In this document: in pieces, positions 9,731-18,096 of the stretch
How the letters are laid out: the number at the start of each line of letters is the position of its first letter
How positions within the stretch are numbered: the first letter of the stretch is position 1
Assembly: GCA_016710585.1 (NCBI GenBank)
Contig: JADJVN010000002.1
Coordinates: 310,001-374,000 of the forward strand
Reading direction: 5' to 3'
Origin: Saprospiraceae bacterium
Lineage (GTDB): Bacteria; Bacteroidota; Bacteroidia; Chitinophagales; Saprospiraceae
DNA length: 64,000 bases
Made by a program: the position numbers and the translations under genes
The notes under the pieces: generated by a model
Database searches by the model: none
What the model was told of the DNA's origin: nothing
The model's input: only the letters and a program-made list of their open reading frames with translations

Positions 9731-10504
9731 TTATAGTTGTTTTATAAATAGCAGGAATATTATTCCTATCACTATTCTATAATAACCAAAATGTTTAAAT
9801 CCATAGTGTGATATAAATTTTAAAAAGAACTTCACAGTAATCCAAGCCGTTACAAAAGCAATGACTAAACCTAGACCTAAGATCATTATTTCTTGTGAGT
9901 TGAAATGAATATTGGTTTTGAGTAGATCATAAGAGGATGCAGCGAGCATAGTAGGAACTGCAAGTAGAAATGAAAATTCTGTTGCTTGTTTTTTATTTAA
10001 ACCATTAAATATACCACCAATGATCGTAGCTGCAGCTCTTGATACGCCTGGGATCATGGAGATACATTGGAATAAACCAATAAGAAATGCATTTTTGTAA
10101 GAAATACTTTCTATTTCAAGAACTGTTGTTTGTTGATTTTCAACTTTTTGATCTATAAATATTAATATGATGCCACCGAGAATCAATGAAGTTGCGACTA
10201 CAATTGGATTGAATAAATATGATTTTATAATGTCATAAGCTAAGAAACCAATTATTGCAGTAGGCAGAAAAGCAACCATTAATTTGAAGTAAATATTAAG
10301 CCCAGAAAGAAATTTTTTAACATACATGAGCATAATCGCCATTATTGCCCCGATCTGTATACAAATTTCAAATGTTTTAACAAATTCATCATTGTTGATT
10401 TTCATCAAAGTTGAAGCAATTATCATATGCCCTGTTGATGAAATAGGGAGAAATTCGGTGATTCCTTCTATAATTGCAATAATAATCGATTGTATTAAAG
10501 TCAT
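9731..10504 (-). CDS. uppP: Undecaprenyl-diphosphatase UppP (BacA)
   Basis: 257 residues, about eight membrane helices. Visible BacA/UppP motifs: the N-terminal EGITEFLPISSTGH segment, which carries the essential Glu residues and the SSTGH loop, and PGVSRAAATI with the catalytic Ser/Arg. It dephosphorylates undecaprenyl pyrophosphate in the inner membrane, recycling the lipid carrier used by MraY and MurG. It is the first gene of the run uppP-ligD-ku-EEP with only 13 bases to ligD, an unusual partner for end-joining genes. The start ATG at 10504 has a -7-like box about 15 bases upstream. Confidence 0.95.
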   Translation of the reverse strand: MTLIQSIIIAIIEGITEFLPISSTGHMIIASTLMKINNDEFVKTFEICIQIGAIMAIMLMYVKKFLSGLNIYFKLMVAFLPTAIIGFLAYDIIKSYLFNPIVVATSLILGGIILIFIDQKVENQQTTVLEIESISYKNAFLIGLFQCISMIPGVSRAAATIIGGIFNGLNKKQATEFSFLLAVPTMLAASSYDLLKTNIHFNSQEIMILGLGLVIAFVTAWITVKFFLKFISHYGFKHFGYYRIVIGIIFLLFIKQL

Positions 10505-10518
10505 ATTTCAAAATTGCG

Positions 10519-10526
10519 CAAAAATA
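10519..10526 (-). promoter_or_regulatory. Putative -7 box of the uppP-ligD-ku operon
   Basis: On the minus strand this reads TATTTTTG, an exact match to the Bacteroidota -7 consensus TAnnTTTG, about 15 bases upstream of the uppP start. I do not see a clear TTG at the -33 position. Confidence 0.5.
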
Positions 10527-10807
10527 AGAAATATCATCAGGATTATGGTGAAATGGAATTCTAAACCTAAGTTTCTACTAAATCCAATACTCAAAGCCAT
10601 CCTTTAGTGTTTTGTTTGTTGGCTTAGATCATCTGACTATCTCAGATCATTGTGTTTGAGAATGTATTTATTGTAAAAATAGTCAAAAATGGCTTAAAAT
10701 CGGAAAATTATTTTGTTTTAAATCAATTTAGATGTAGATTTACATTCAAATTTTCTCCGCAACACCTTTTTTAGGAGATTTTACATGTATATATTTTTAT
10801 TTGCATC
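10527..10807. other. Intergenic region between divergent uppP and the first TPR kinase gene
   Basis: About 280 AT-rich bases containing only short chance ORFs. No convincing repeat, hairpin or RNA gene seen. Confidence 0.4.
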
Positions 10808-12163
10808 ATGAAACTTACAACTTCAGCACTGTTGTTAATATTTAATTTATTGCTAAATAGAACTGGCTATTGTAGTGGCTACAATCCCGATTCAAATATA
10901 TACAACAGGAGTAATGAGCAAACTTTTCTACCCATTAAAGACCTTGATCATGATTTAGACACCCGAACTTTTGAGTCAATTTTGGAAACTTATTTTAATG
11001 AACTGCAAAATTTTAAACAAGCGCATGATTTTAAAAATGTTATAAAAACATATTACAATATAGCAGTTTTGAATTTTGAAATAGGCGAATATTGTTTGGG
11101 TCAAGCTTATTTGCATGAAGCGTTGAAGATTTATAAGCTAAATAGTCTGCCATATGATAGTATGAAAGAAGTGGTTTTATTGAGCACCATGGAATCGTAC
11201 TTTAAATTAAATCAGTATTCAGAATTAAATGAAATATTATCTCTATACAATGAAGGTGATAAGCACCTTGTAAATAAGCGAAGTAGAACATTAATAGATT
11301 ATTTTTATGGCTACTATTATTTAGGAATCGATTCATTTGATTTGGCTGAACTAAAATTTGTAAATGTTACCGAGCAATTTAAACTTCAGGCTGAGCCCAT
11401 TAATATATCAGCATCACTATTTGGATTGGCAGAATTATATATTAAAAAGCAAAATTATTCTAATGCGATTCGATTTGCGCTTGAGAGTCTAAATGGAAAA
11501 GATCAAATATTGAATGATGAGTTTAAATGCGGCGCTTATAGATTATTGTATAAAGCCTATTATAATTTGAATAACTTGGATGAATCTATAAATTATATGA
11601 ATAAATTTCGAACCATATTTCGGACAATGACAGATAAGAGAAGTGCTTTTATTCAAATGGAAAGACATTTTGCAAAAATTGAACAGATAAAACATGAAGC
11701 TAATATTGCCTCTGTTAATAAGCATAAAAAAGCAGTTTTGGATACTAAATATAAAATTGCAATATTTTTTATTTTGAGTTCAATATTAGGATATATCTGT
11801 TTTGCTGCATATACTATTTACAATCGGAAAAAAAGATATGCGCTTCAGTTGAATCAGGTTCAAATGACTTTGGAGACGGCAAATCAAGCCTTACAAAGAA
11901 GTATAATTAATCTAGAAAAATCAAATGCTGATTTGAAATATTTTTCAAAAATTATTGCACATGATTTAAATCATCCTCTAGTTACAATACTTGGATATTC
12001 TAATATTATTTTAAAAGCAAACAAGAAAAAGCTGAATGAAGATGAAATGAGAAAATTACAGACAATTATAAATGATTCCACTGAGATGAGTGATACGATT
12101 AATTTATTGTTACAAAACTCTTTTCCTCGATTAGAAAGGGATCAAGTTAATTTAGGAAAATAA
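10808..12163 (+). CDS. TPR sensor with histidine-phosphoacceptor domain but no ATPase domain
   Basis: 451 residues. N-terminal signal peptide; helical TPR-like repeats at ~60-290 (periplasmic); one membrane helix at ~316-337; a coiled coil at ~345-375; then a HisKA/DHp segment with the phosphoacceptor H385 in IIAHDLNHPL. The protein ends ~65 residues later, before any HATPase_c domain would begin. The next gene starts 3 bases after the stop, so no hidden catalytic domain follows in another frame. It is a paralogue of the next gene, which has the ATPase domain but lacks the His. I infer that it is phosphorylated in trans. No response regulator is encoded nearby. Confidence 0.8.
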   Translation: MKLTTSALLLIFNLLLNRTGYCSGYNPDSNIYNRSNEQTFLPIKDLDHDLDTRTFESILETYFNELQNFKQAHDFKNVIKTYYNIAVLNFEIGEYCLGQAYLHEALKIYKLNSLPYDSMKEVVLLSTMESYFKLNQYSELNEILSLYNEGDKHLVNKRSRTLIDYFYGYYYLGIDSFDLAELKFVNVTEQFKLQAEPINISASLFGLAELYIKKQNYSNAIRFALESLNGKDQILNDEFKCGAYRLLYKAYYNLNNLDESINYMNKFRTIFRTMTDKRSAFIQMERHFAKIEQIKHEANIASVNKHKKAVLDTKYKIAIFFILSSILGYICFAAYTIYNRKKRYALQLNQVQMTLETANQALQRSIINLEKSNADLKYFSKIIAHDLNHPLVTILGYSNIILKANKKKLNEDEMRKLQTIINDSTEMSDTINLLLQNSFPRLERDQVNLGK

Positions 12164-12166
12164 TAA

Positions 12167-14338
12167 ATGAATAGCTTTAAGCGCATATTATTGTATACAT
12201 TGTTAGTATTCTGTCCAAGTTTGAAAATGGAAGCTCAAAATTTGGATAGTTTATTTAATGAAGTCGCGGATACAACTAATTTGTACAATGAGAGACTAAT
12301 CAATATTTCAAAAATTGTAAAGGCATATAAAATTGATTTGCATTTTAATTATTTTTCAAGATTACATGCTCTTGAACCTATGATTGAATCTTGTTTTGCT
12401 TCTGAAGGAAAACTTGAATTTTATATTAAAAATTGTTTAAATTACATGGCTACTTTTAAAGTAGATTCATCTGCAATCTACCTTAAAAAATATCAAGACA
12501 TTGCTGTTCTTAGTAAAAACAGAAGATGGATTGCTACACTTAATTTTAGACGTTCATCTTTACTTGGTTTTGAAAAAAGGGACAGCGCTATAGCTGAAAT
12601 GAGTAAAGCTATGAATTATTATTCATCTGTAAATGATTTTTCTATGTTAGGTTACTGTTATATCAGTCTATCTACATTGTATCGAAACATTGATTTGCCT
12701 AAAGCAGCAGAGTGTATTTATCTTGGTATGAAGTATTTGGATTTTTCATGCAATATTCAAGAAGAGTCTAGAGCACACAATAATCTTGGTGTGATATTTA
12801 TGGATATCGAACTGCCAGCTAAAGCTGTTTTTCATTTTTATAAGGCATATTCATTAGTACATGGTCATAAAAATTATAGGATTGAGGCATTGTATTTGAA
12901 TAACTTAGTGACATCATTGCTTGAGTTAAAGAAATATAATGAAGCAAAAACTTATTCTGAATTAGTTTTTAAAATAGTAAATAAAGCAAACCATCCCATG
13001 TATTTAATGTACTCTCATATAAATTTAGCTAAATTATATCTAGAGCTTAAGGAACATGAAAAGGCAAACGAGCAAATGAAAATACTAGAGAAATTGCAAA
13101 GGGAGAATCAGTTTGGAGGCGAGGTCTTGGCAAAGTATAAATTAGTAGAAGCTCGATTTAAATTAAGTGAATTGGATTACGAAGGTGCTATAAATTCCTC
13201 TTTGTTGGGATTGGCACATACGACCACGCAACTTCAAGTATTGAGGTTAAAGTTTTATGATATGCTTTATAAGTCATATTTAAATATAGGATTGAAGAAA
13301 GAGGCAACATATAATTTAAATAAATTCATTGAAACGGAAGTAAATGAAGCCCAAAATAATGATGCTGCCTTTATTCTTAGATCTGATTTAGAGCATAATT
13401 TTAAGAAAATAGACAGGGACTTTTCTGATATTGAATTGGCAAATACAAAAATGTTAAATGCGGAAATTCAGACATTTAATTTTATTTATTATATTTTTAT
13501 AGCATTGTTTATTTCTCTTATCTTATTTATTTCGCTTTATTGGTTGCATAAAGGTCAATCAAAACAATTGCTCGAAAAAAATGAGAATATTAAGAATATA
13601 AATGATTCATTAAGTATAGCGAATAACCAATTGGAAAAATCAAATCAAGATTTATTGGACTTGGCCAAGAAATTGTCATCAAAATTGAAGGAACCACTTA
13701 AATCAATTGAGCAATTTTCATTGGATTTATTGAATTCAACAGCAGGTCGACTTGATGCAACTTCAACGGAGCAGTTAAATCGGATCAACTCTAGTTCAAA
13801 ACGTATGAATAATATGATTCAACATATTTTCAATTTGTCAATTATTGATGGCTCAATCAAGTTTGATTTGATATCATTGAATGAATTGTATAATTTAGTT
13901 CAAGAGAATTGTCTTGAATTATTGAGCAATTCAAATGGCACAATTGTCTATGAGCATTCTGATGAAATAGTTTTTTGTGATAAACTTTTAGTTAGTCAAG
14001 TATTCTATAATATCATTTCAAATGCTTTAAAATATTCTAAAAAAGGGGTGAGTCCATTTATTAAAATTGGTGTTAGTCCAAAGAGCGAGCTAGATTTTAT
14101 AACAGTGTTTATTACAGATAATGGTATTGGGATTGCTGAAGATTATTTTGATTTTATTTTCACACCATTCAAAAAAATTGACAATTCTGACGAACAGAGT
14201 TTTGGCATTGGTCTTTCTACTTGTAAAAGAATTATTGAAGGGTTTGGTGGTAAAATATGGTTGCAATCCCAAATTAATGTGGGAACCACTTTTTTCTTTC
14301 AGCTTCCTGTCTCAAATATTAATTCTATTGATTCATGA
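12167..14338 (+). CDS. TPR histidine-kinase-like protein with HATPase but no acceptor His
   Basis: 723 residues. The signal peptide ends near MEAQN; TPR-like repeats extend to ~430; membrane helix at ~437-460; coiled coil; DHp-like helices at ~490-570; HATPase_c from ~600 with N box (NIISNALKYS), G1 (DNGIGI), F box (FIFTPFKK) and G2 (GIGLSTCKRI). At the place of the family His-Asp (SHDLKEPL) it reads SSKLKEPL, so the acceptor His is Ser505 and the Asp is Lys506. It can probably bind ATP but cannot autophosphorylate at the usual site. It lies 3 bases downstream of its paralogue, which has the His but no ATPase. Periplasmic TPR sensing is inferred. Confidence 0.82.
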   Translation: MNSFKRILLYTLLVFCPSLKMEAQNLDSLFNEVADTTNLYNERLINISKIVKAYKIDLHFNYFSRLHALEPMIESCFASEGKLEFYIKNCLNYMATFKVDSSAIYLKKYQDIAVLSKNRRWIATLNFRRSSLLGFEKRDSAIAEMSKAMNYYSSVNDFSMLGYCYISLSTLYRNIDLPKAAECIYLGMKYLDFSCNIQEESRAHNNLGVIFMDIELPAKAVFHFYKAYSLVHGHKNYRIEALYLNNLVTSLLELKKYNEAKTYSELVFKIVNKANHPMYLMYSHINLAKLYLELKEHEKANEQMKILEKLQRENQFGGEVLAKYKLVEARFKLSELDYEGAINSSLLGLAHTTTQLQVLRLKFYDMLYKSYLNIGLKKEATYNLNKFIETEVNEAQNNDAAFILRSDLEHNFKKIDRDFSDIELANTKMLNAEIQTFNFIYYIFIALFISLILFISLYWLHKGQSKQLLEKNENIKNINDSLSIANNQLEKSNQDLLDLAKKLSSKLKEPLKSIEQFSLDLLNSTAGRLDATSTEQLNRINSSSKRMNNMIQHIFNLSIIDGSIKFDLISLNELYNLVQENCLELLSNSNGTIVYEHSDEIVFCDKLLVSQVFYNIISNALKYSKKGVSPFIKIGVSPKSELDFITVFITDNGIGIAEDYFDFIFTPFKKIDNSDEQSFGIGLSTCKRIIEGFGGKIWLQSQINVGTTFFFQLPVSNINSIDS

Positions 14339-14389
14339 CAGCCTAATATAACAGTAATGGGCTGTATTCCTGTTTAAAGAATTCAAAAC

Positions 14390-15172
14390 TTAAAGCGATT
14401 TTGTCCTTCCTCCATCTACAGGAAGATTAATACCAGTAATGTAACTAGCCATTGGAGATGCCAAGAAACATACAGCTTGAGCGATTTCTGCTGGCTCAGC
14501 AAATCGTTTCATAGGAATTGCATTTTTCATCATTGTTTCGACTTCTGCTTTAGTTTTATTTTTTAATATAGATTCTTTTTCAATTATCGATTCAAGCCTT
14601 TCGGTTTTTGTGGCTCCAGGGAGTATATTATTTACTGTAATATGATGTTCTGCCAATTCATTTGACAATGTCTTTGCCCAATTAGCCACAGCGGCTCTGA
14701 TAGTATTCGAGACACCAAGATTGTCTAGTGGTTGTTTAACTGAGGTAGAAATAATATTGATAATACGACCATAGGCTTTTTCTTTCATAAATGGAATACA
14801 TGCTTGAGCAAGGATATGATTACACAAAAGGTGCTGTGCAAAAGCGCTTGAGAATTCTTCAGTTTGTGCAAATTGAATTGGTCCTGCTGCAGGCCCACCT
14901 GTATTATTTATAAGGATGTCAAATGGCTTTGATAATGCAGCCATGTGTATTTTTTTTTTGACATACTCAAGATTTTGAAAATCAACCACTACAAAATTAT
15001 GATCTTGAGAATTCGAAATTTTAGGCAATGAATGCGCTAATTGCTGCAATGCCTCGATATTTCTTGCAGCCAAAGTAATGGAGGCACCATATTTTGCCAT
15101 TTCTATGGCAATGGCTTTGCCGATTCCTTTACTTGCGCCACATACCAAAGCATGATGATTCATTAGATTCAT
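14390..15172 (-). CDS. Short-chain dehydrogenase/reductase, atypical active site
   Basis: 260 residues. Rossmann cofactor motif CGASKGIG near the start, NNTGG where the NNAG motif sits, catalytic-type Ser in IINIISTS, and a C-terminal PVDGG. The usual YxxxK pair is replaced: the aligned text is SNTIR within GVSNTIRAAVANWAKTL, so Tyr becomes Ser and Lys becomes Arg. SDR subfamilies with this replacement are often annotated as FabG-like, but oxidoreductase activity by the standard mechanism is doubtful. It is a single gene, convergent with the kinase pair. The substrate is unknown. Confidence 0.85.
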   Translation of the reverse strand: MNLMNHHALVCGASKGIGKAIAIEMAKYGASITLAARNIEALQQLAHSLPKISNSQDHNFVVVDFQNLEYVKKKIHMAALSKPFDILINNTGGPAAGPIQFAQTEEFSSAFAQHLLCNHILAQACIPFMKEKAYGRIINIISTSVKQPLDNLGVSNTIRAAVANWAKTLSNELAEHHITVNNILPGATKTERLESIIEKESILKNKTKAEVETMMKNAIPMKRFAEPAEIAQAVCFLASPMASYITGINLPVDGGRTKSL

Positions 15173-15201
15173 AATTTATATTTTTAGTTTTTTATGATGA
15201 T

Positions 15202-16811
15202 TTATTTAATAAAGCTCACATCTCCTTTAATTTTTTGTAAAGGAAGACCAATGGCTGATTTAAATTCTAATTCTGCTATAAAAACAAAAGTCTGACTAGG
15301 AGCAGATTCCTCTGGTATAAACGCATGAGTATAATCCTTTGTTTCAAATACTTTTTTCCCCAACGATTATAAATTTTTAAAGAATATTTTTCAATGAATT
15401 CTTCATATCCACTATTAATGAAGGGTTTGAATGATCTGTTTTCTTGATTTTCACTTTTTGAGAAGAAGCTGTTTGGAAATTTAATTATTTGACCTTCACA
15501 AGCTTTGACTAAGATGGAAGTGGATGAGTTTCCACATATACAATTAGAGGCCACTGAATAATTTCCGGGTATTTTTACTTTAATAATTTCTCCAGTGTCG
15601 CCAGTATTCCATACCAATTGACCACAAGAGGAATTTTTAGTGAAGTCAGCTTTTAACTGAATGCCATTTGGATCACAAATATCTCCACTCAAGGATATAT
15701 TAACTCCAACAGGTTCAATTTCTTTTACGCTAATTTTGGAACTAAGTTCACCGCATTCCCATTTAGCATTGACAATATAAGCTCCGCTTGATTTCACCAC
15801 AATAGATTTTGAGCTTTCATTTGTGCTCCATAAAAAGTCAGTACAGGTATTACAATCCGCTGTGAGCTTTGTTCCTATTCCTGGACAAAAAAATGTGTCT
15901 CCAGAAATATTTAAATTTTCCGCTTCTATTTTTTTTAATTTTATACCTTCAATTATATTATAGCATGTTCCCTTGATCTGATATTTAACCCAAACTGAGT
16001 CAATATTTTTAACTTCAATGGATTTTGTTTTATCACCTGTACTCCATATGATATCATCATAGTCGAAGCTATCTATTGGTACAATTTTAATGTTTTGACC
16101 TTCACAATAACTGATTTCATTAGGATAATGATTACTGTTATTTTTTTCTATAAGTTCAAGAGAAACGTCATCAATCAGATAATAAATGGGAATACTTGTT
16201 TGCGGAAACTGTCTTGTCTTACCGATGAATAAAGTATCGTTGCCAGCCAATGGGTGAAAAATGCCAAGCAATATATGATCTTCTCCTCCACAGGCCGTGA
16301 ATTCAAAGCTGTAATTTTTATAACTATCTGTCGCAATATGCTCTCCATCTGGTGTTTCAAAATAAGGTTTCAACTGACTTAGAGGTAACGCTTGTGGATA
16401 ATTTGGCAAGCCTTGTTGAAAATATACTCCAAATTGATCAATTGCATAATATGGAGCCCTTGTGTCTGGACGAATGTGAAAACTACATCTGTATTTGAAT
16501 CCAGGTTTTAATGCTTCTCTAAGATATGTCGTTAAATATTCAAATTTTTGGAAACCTAAGAAGAATCCTCCATGTTTCATTCCAGTATGTGATGCAAAAC
16601 TTTGGATATCTGGGGTGCCATAAGTTGCAGCGGTCCAATCAATTGAATCATTTGCTCCAGTACCAATGTAAAGCTCTTTAAATCCTCGGGAATCACATTT
16701 TGAGCATTGCTCAAAACTTGGATTCGGTATTAGGTTTTGAGAAAATAAACTGGAGATCCAAATGCTAAAAATTATGGGGAGTAATTCTTTCATAAAGACA
16801 AAAATACTCAT
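15202..16811 (-). CDS. Secreted T9SS cargo with gliding-type C-terminal domain, frameshifted near its end
   Basis: The signal peptide ends near SLFSQN. Residues ~20-215 look like a carbohydrate-binding/jelly-roll domain (NLIPNPSFEQC opening). Repeated Cys-containing PKD-like segments follow, each with a -WSTG/NTGD- strand. As written the frame ends at 15276 in an unlikely Leu-rich tail. Adding one base to the T run at 15352-15357 gives IYNRWGKKVFETKDYTH and continues to 15202, a classic type B (gliding-associated) sorting domain with NRWGKKVFE, total ~536 residues. The protein should be exported to the cell surface. Function beyond surface binding is unknown. Confidence 0.82.
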
Positions 16812-16907
16812 TATAAATTGTCAATTTTAGAAAATATTATTATTTTTTGTTAGTTTTATTAAATACATCATTATTTATTGTATTTTGTTTTGGAATAGGA
16901 AATCTTT

Positions 16908-17270
16908 ATGGCACAGCAAGTTTGGAATTTTCAAGATCAATTCGGGAATGAACACAGCTTCGGTATTTATCATAGTCCAATTTCTGGCCACTTTGTCTCA
17001 TATCTAGATAATAATATTCTGAATATTGATTTTAAAGTTTTGGATAATAAGGAATATCGATTTTATATGAATCATGAGTTGATGAAATTTTCAATTACTA
17101 AAACAAATGCAAATGAATTTATTTACAGTTTGGTTGCAGATATTGAAACTCCCACTCCATATAATATTTCTTTAAAGAAGACTAGTTCAGAGAATTATAG
17201 AATGATTTTGATTGGAATTATTGCATTAATAATAATAATTATTATCCTTTTTATATTGATAAAAAAATGA
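16908..17270 (+). CDS. Unknown small protein with C-terminal membrane anchor
   Basis: 120 residues. No signal peptide. The first ~95 residues look like a small beta-rich soluble domain. Residues ~96-118 are one very hydrophobic Ile-rich helix ending in KK, so this is a tail-anchored topology with the domain in the cytoplasm. The stop overlaps the start of the TauE-type permease by 4 bases (ATGA), so the two are translationally coupled. I do not recognise the family; a role as partner or regulator of the permease is inferred from coupling only. Confidence 0.6.
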   Translation: MAQQVWNFQDQFGNEHSFGIYHSPISGHFVSYLDNNILNIDFKVLDNKEYRFYMNHELMKFSITKTNANEFIYSLVADIETPTPYNISLKKTSSENYRMILIGIIALIIIIIILFILIKK

Positions 17271-18013
17271 ATATTTTACTTATTGTAATAATCATAGCAG
17301 CGTTTGTTGGATCTATTTTGACATTTTTCTCTGGCTTTGGTTTGGGGACGATTTTAGTTGCAGTTTTTACTGTATTTTTTGCACCAGAATTAGCTATTGC
17401 TATGACAGCAATTGTGCATTTATTTAATAATGTTTTTAAGTTATTTCTTACTTACAAAAACGTAAATCGAATTATCCTAGTTCGATTTGGTATTCCATCC
17501 ATTTTGGCTTCTTTCATTGGAGCAATAGTGTTAATGAAACTAGGAGAGGTCTCAGCGTTTCATCGTGAATATAATTTACAAAAAATTATTGGTCTAGTGT
17601 TTATGATGTTTGCTTTATTTGAATTGTTAACTGCTTTGAAAGAATTGAAATTAAGTGAAAGATATTTGACATTTGGAGGCATTATCAGTGGTTTTTTTGG
17701 AGGTTTTTCTGGACATCAAGGCGCATTAAGATCCGCATTTTTGGCAAAAGCAGGACTGTCCAAAGAAGAACTAATAGGGACAAGTGTAGTGATAGCTTGT
17801 TTCATAGATATCAGTAGATTGATTATTTATAGAAGCAACATAAAGTGGGAGTTTATTACAGACAATAAATTAGTCTTATTTTCTGCGATATTATCTGCCT
17901 TATGTGGTGCATTTTTAGGGAATAAGTTTTTGAAGAAAACAAAGTTACAATCAATTCAATATTTGATCTTTGGATTTTTATTTTTATTTGGATTTTACCT
18001 TTTTATAAAGTAA
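17267..18013 (+). CDS. TauE/SafE-family membrane permease
   Basis: 248 residues with about eight membrane helices. Visible TauE/SafE features are the N-terminal helix followed by GFGLGTILVA and the second-half repeat GGFFGGFSGHQGALR. The family exports sulfite, sulfoacetate or related organic anions across the inner membrane. The N-terminal GxGxGTI and central GGFSGxQGAxR motifs support the assignment; the substrate cannot be inferred. It overlaps the upstream small membrane protein by 4 bases. Confidence 0.85.
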   Translation: MNILLIVIIIAAFVGSILTFFSGFGLGTILVAVFTVFFAPELAIAMTAIVHLFNNVFKLFLTYKNVNRIILVRFGIPSILASFIGAIVLMKLGEVSAFHREYNLQKIIGLVFMMFALFELLTALKELKLSERYLTFGGIISGFFGGFSGHQGALRSAFLAKAGLSKEELIGTSVVIACFIDISRLIIYRSNIKWEFITDNKLVLFSAILSALCGAFLGNKFLKKTKLQSIQYLIFGFLFLFGFYLFIK

Positions 18014-18019
18014 TTTTTT

Positions 18020-18049
18020 ATTGTGATATTTTATTTTATGAGTCACAAT
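18020..18049 (+). terminator. Weak hairpin after the TauE-type gene
   Basis: ATTGTGA (18020-18026) pairs with TCACAAT (18043-18049) around a 16-base loop, just after the stop. There is only a short, broken T tract after it, so it may be an inefficient terminator shared by the convergent genes. Confidence 0.3.
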
Positions 18050-18096
18050 TTGTTTGATTCTTCTGTGTGAAATATTCAATTCAGTTCAACTTTAGT

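Noticed and set aside
12100..12170. A frameshift hiding an HATPase domain for the first TPR kinase
   Set aside because: Only 3 bases lie between its stop and the next gene's ATG, and no ATPase motifs occur in other frames there.
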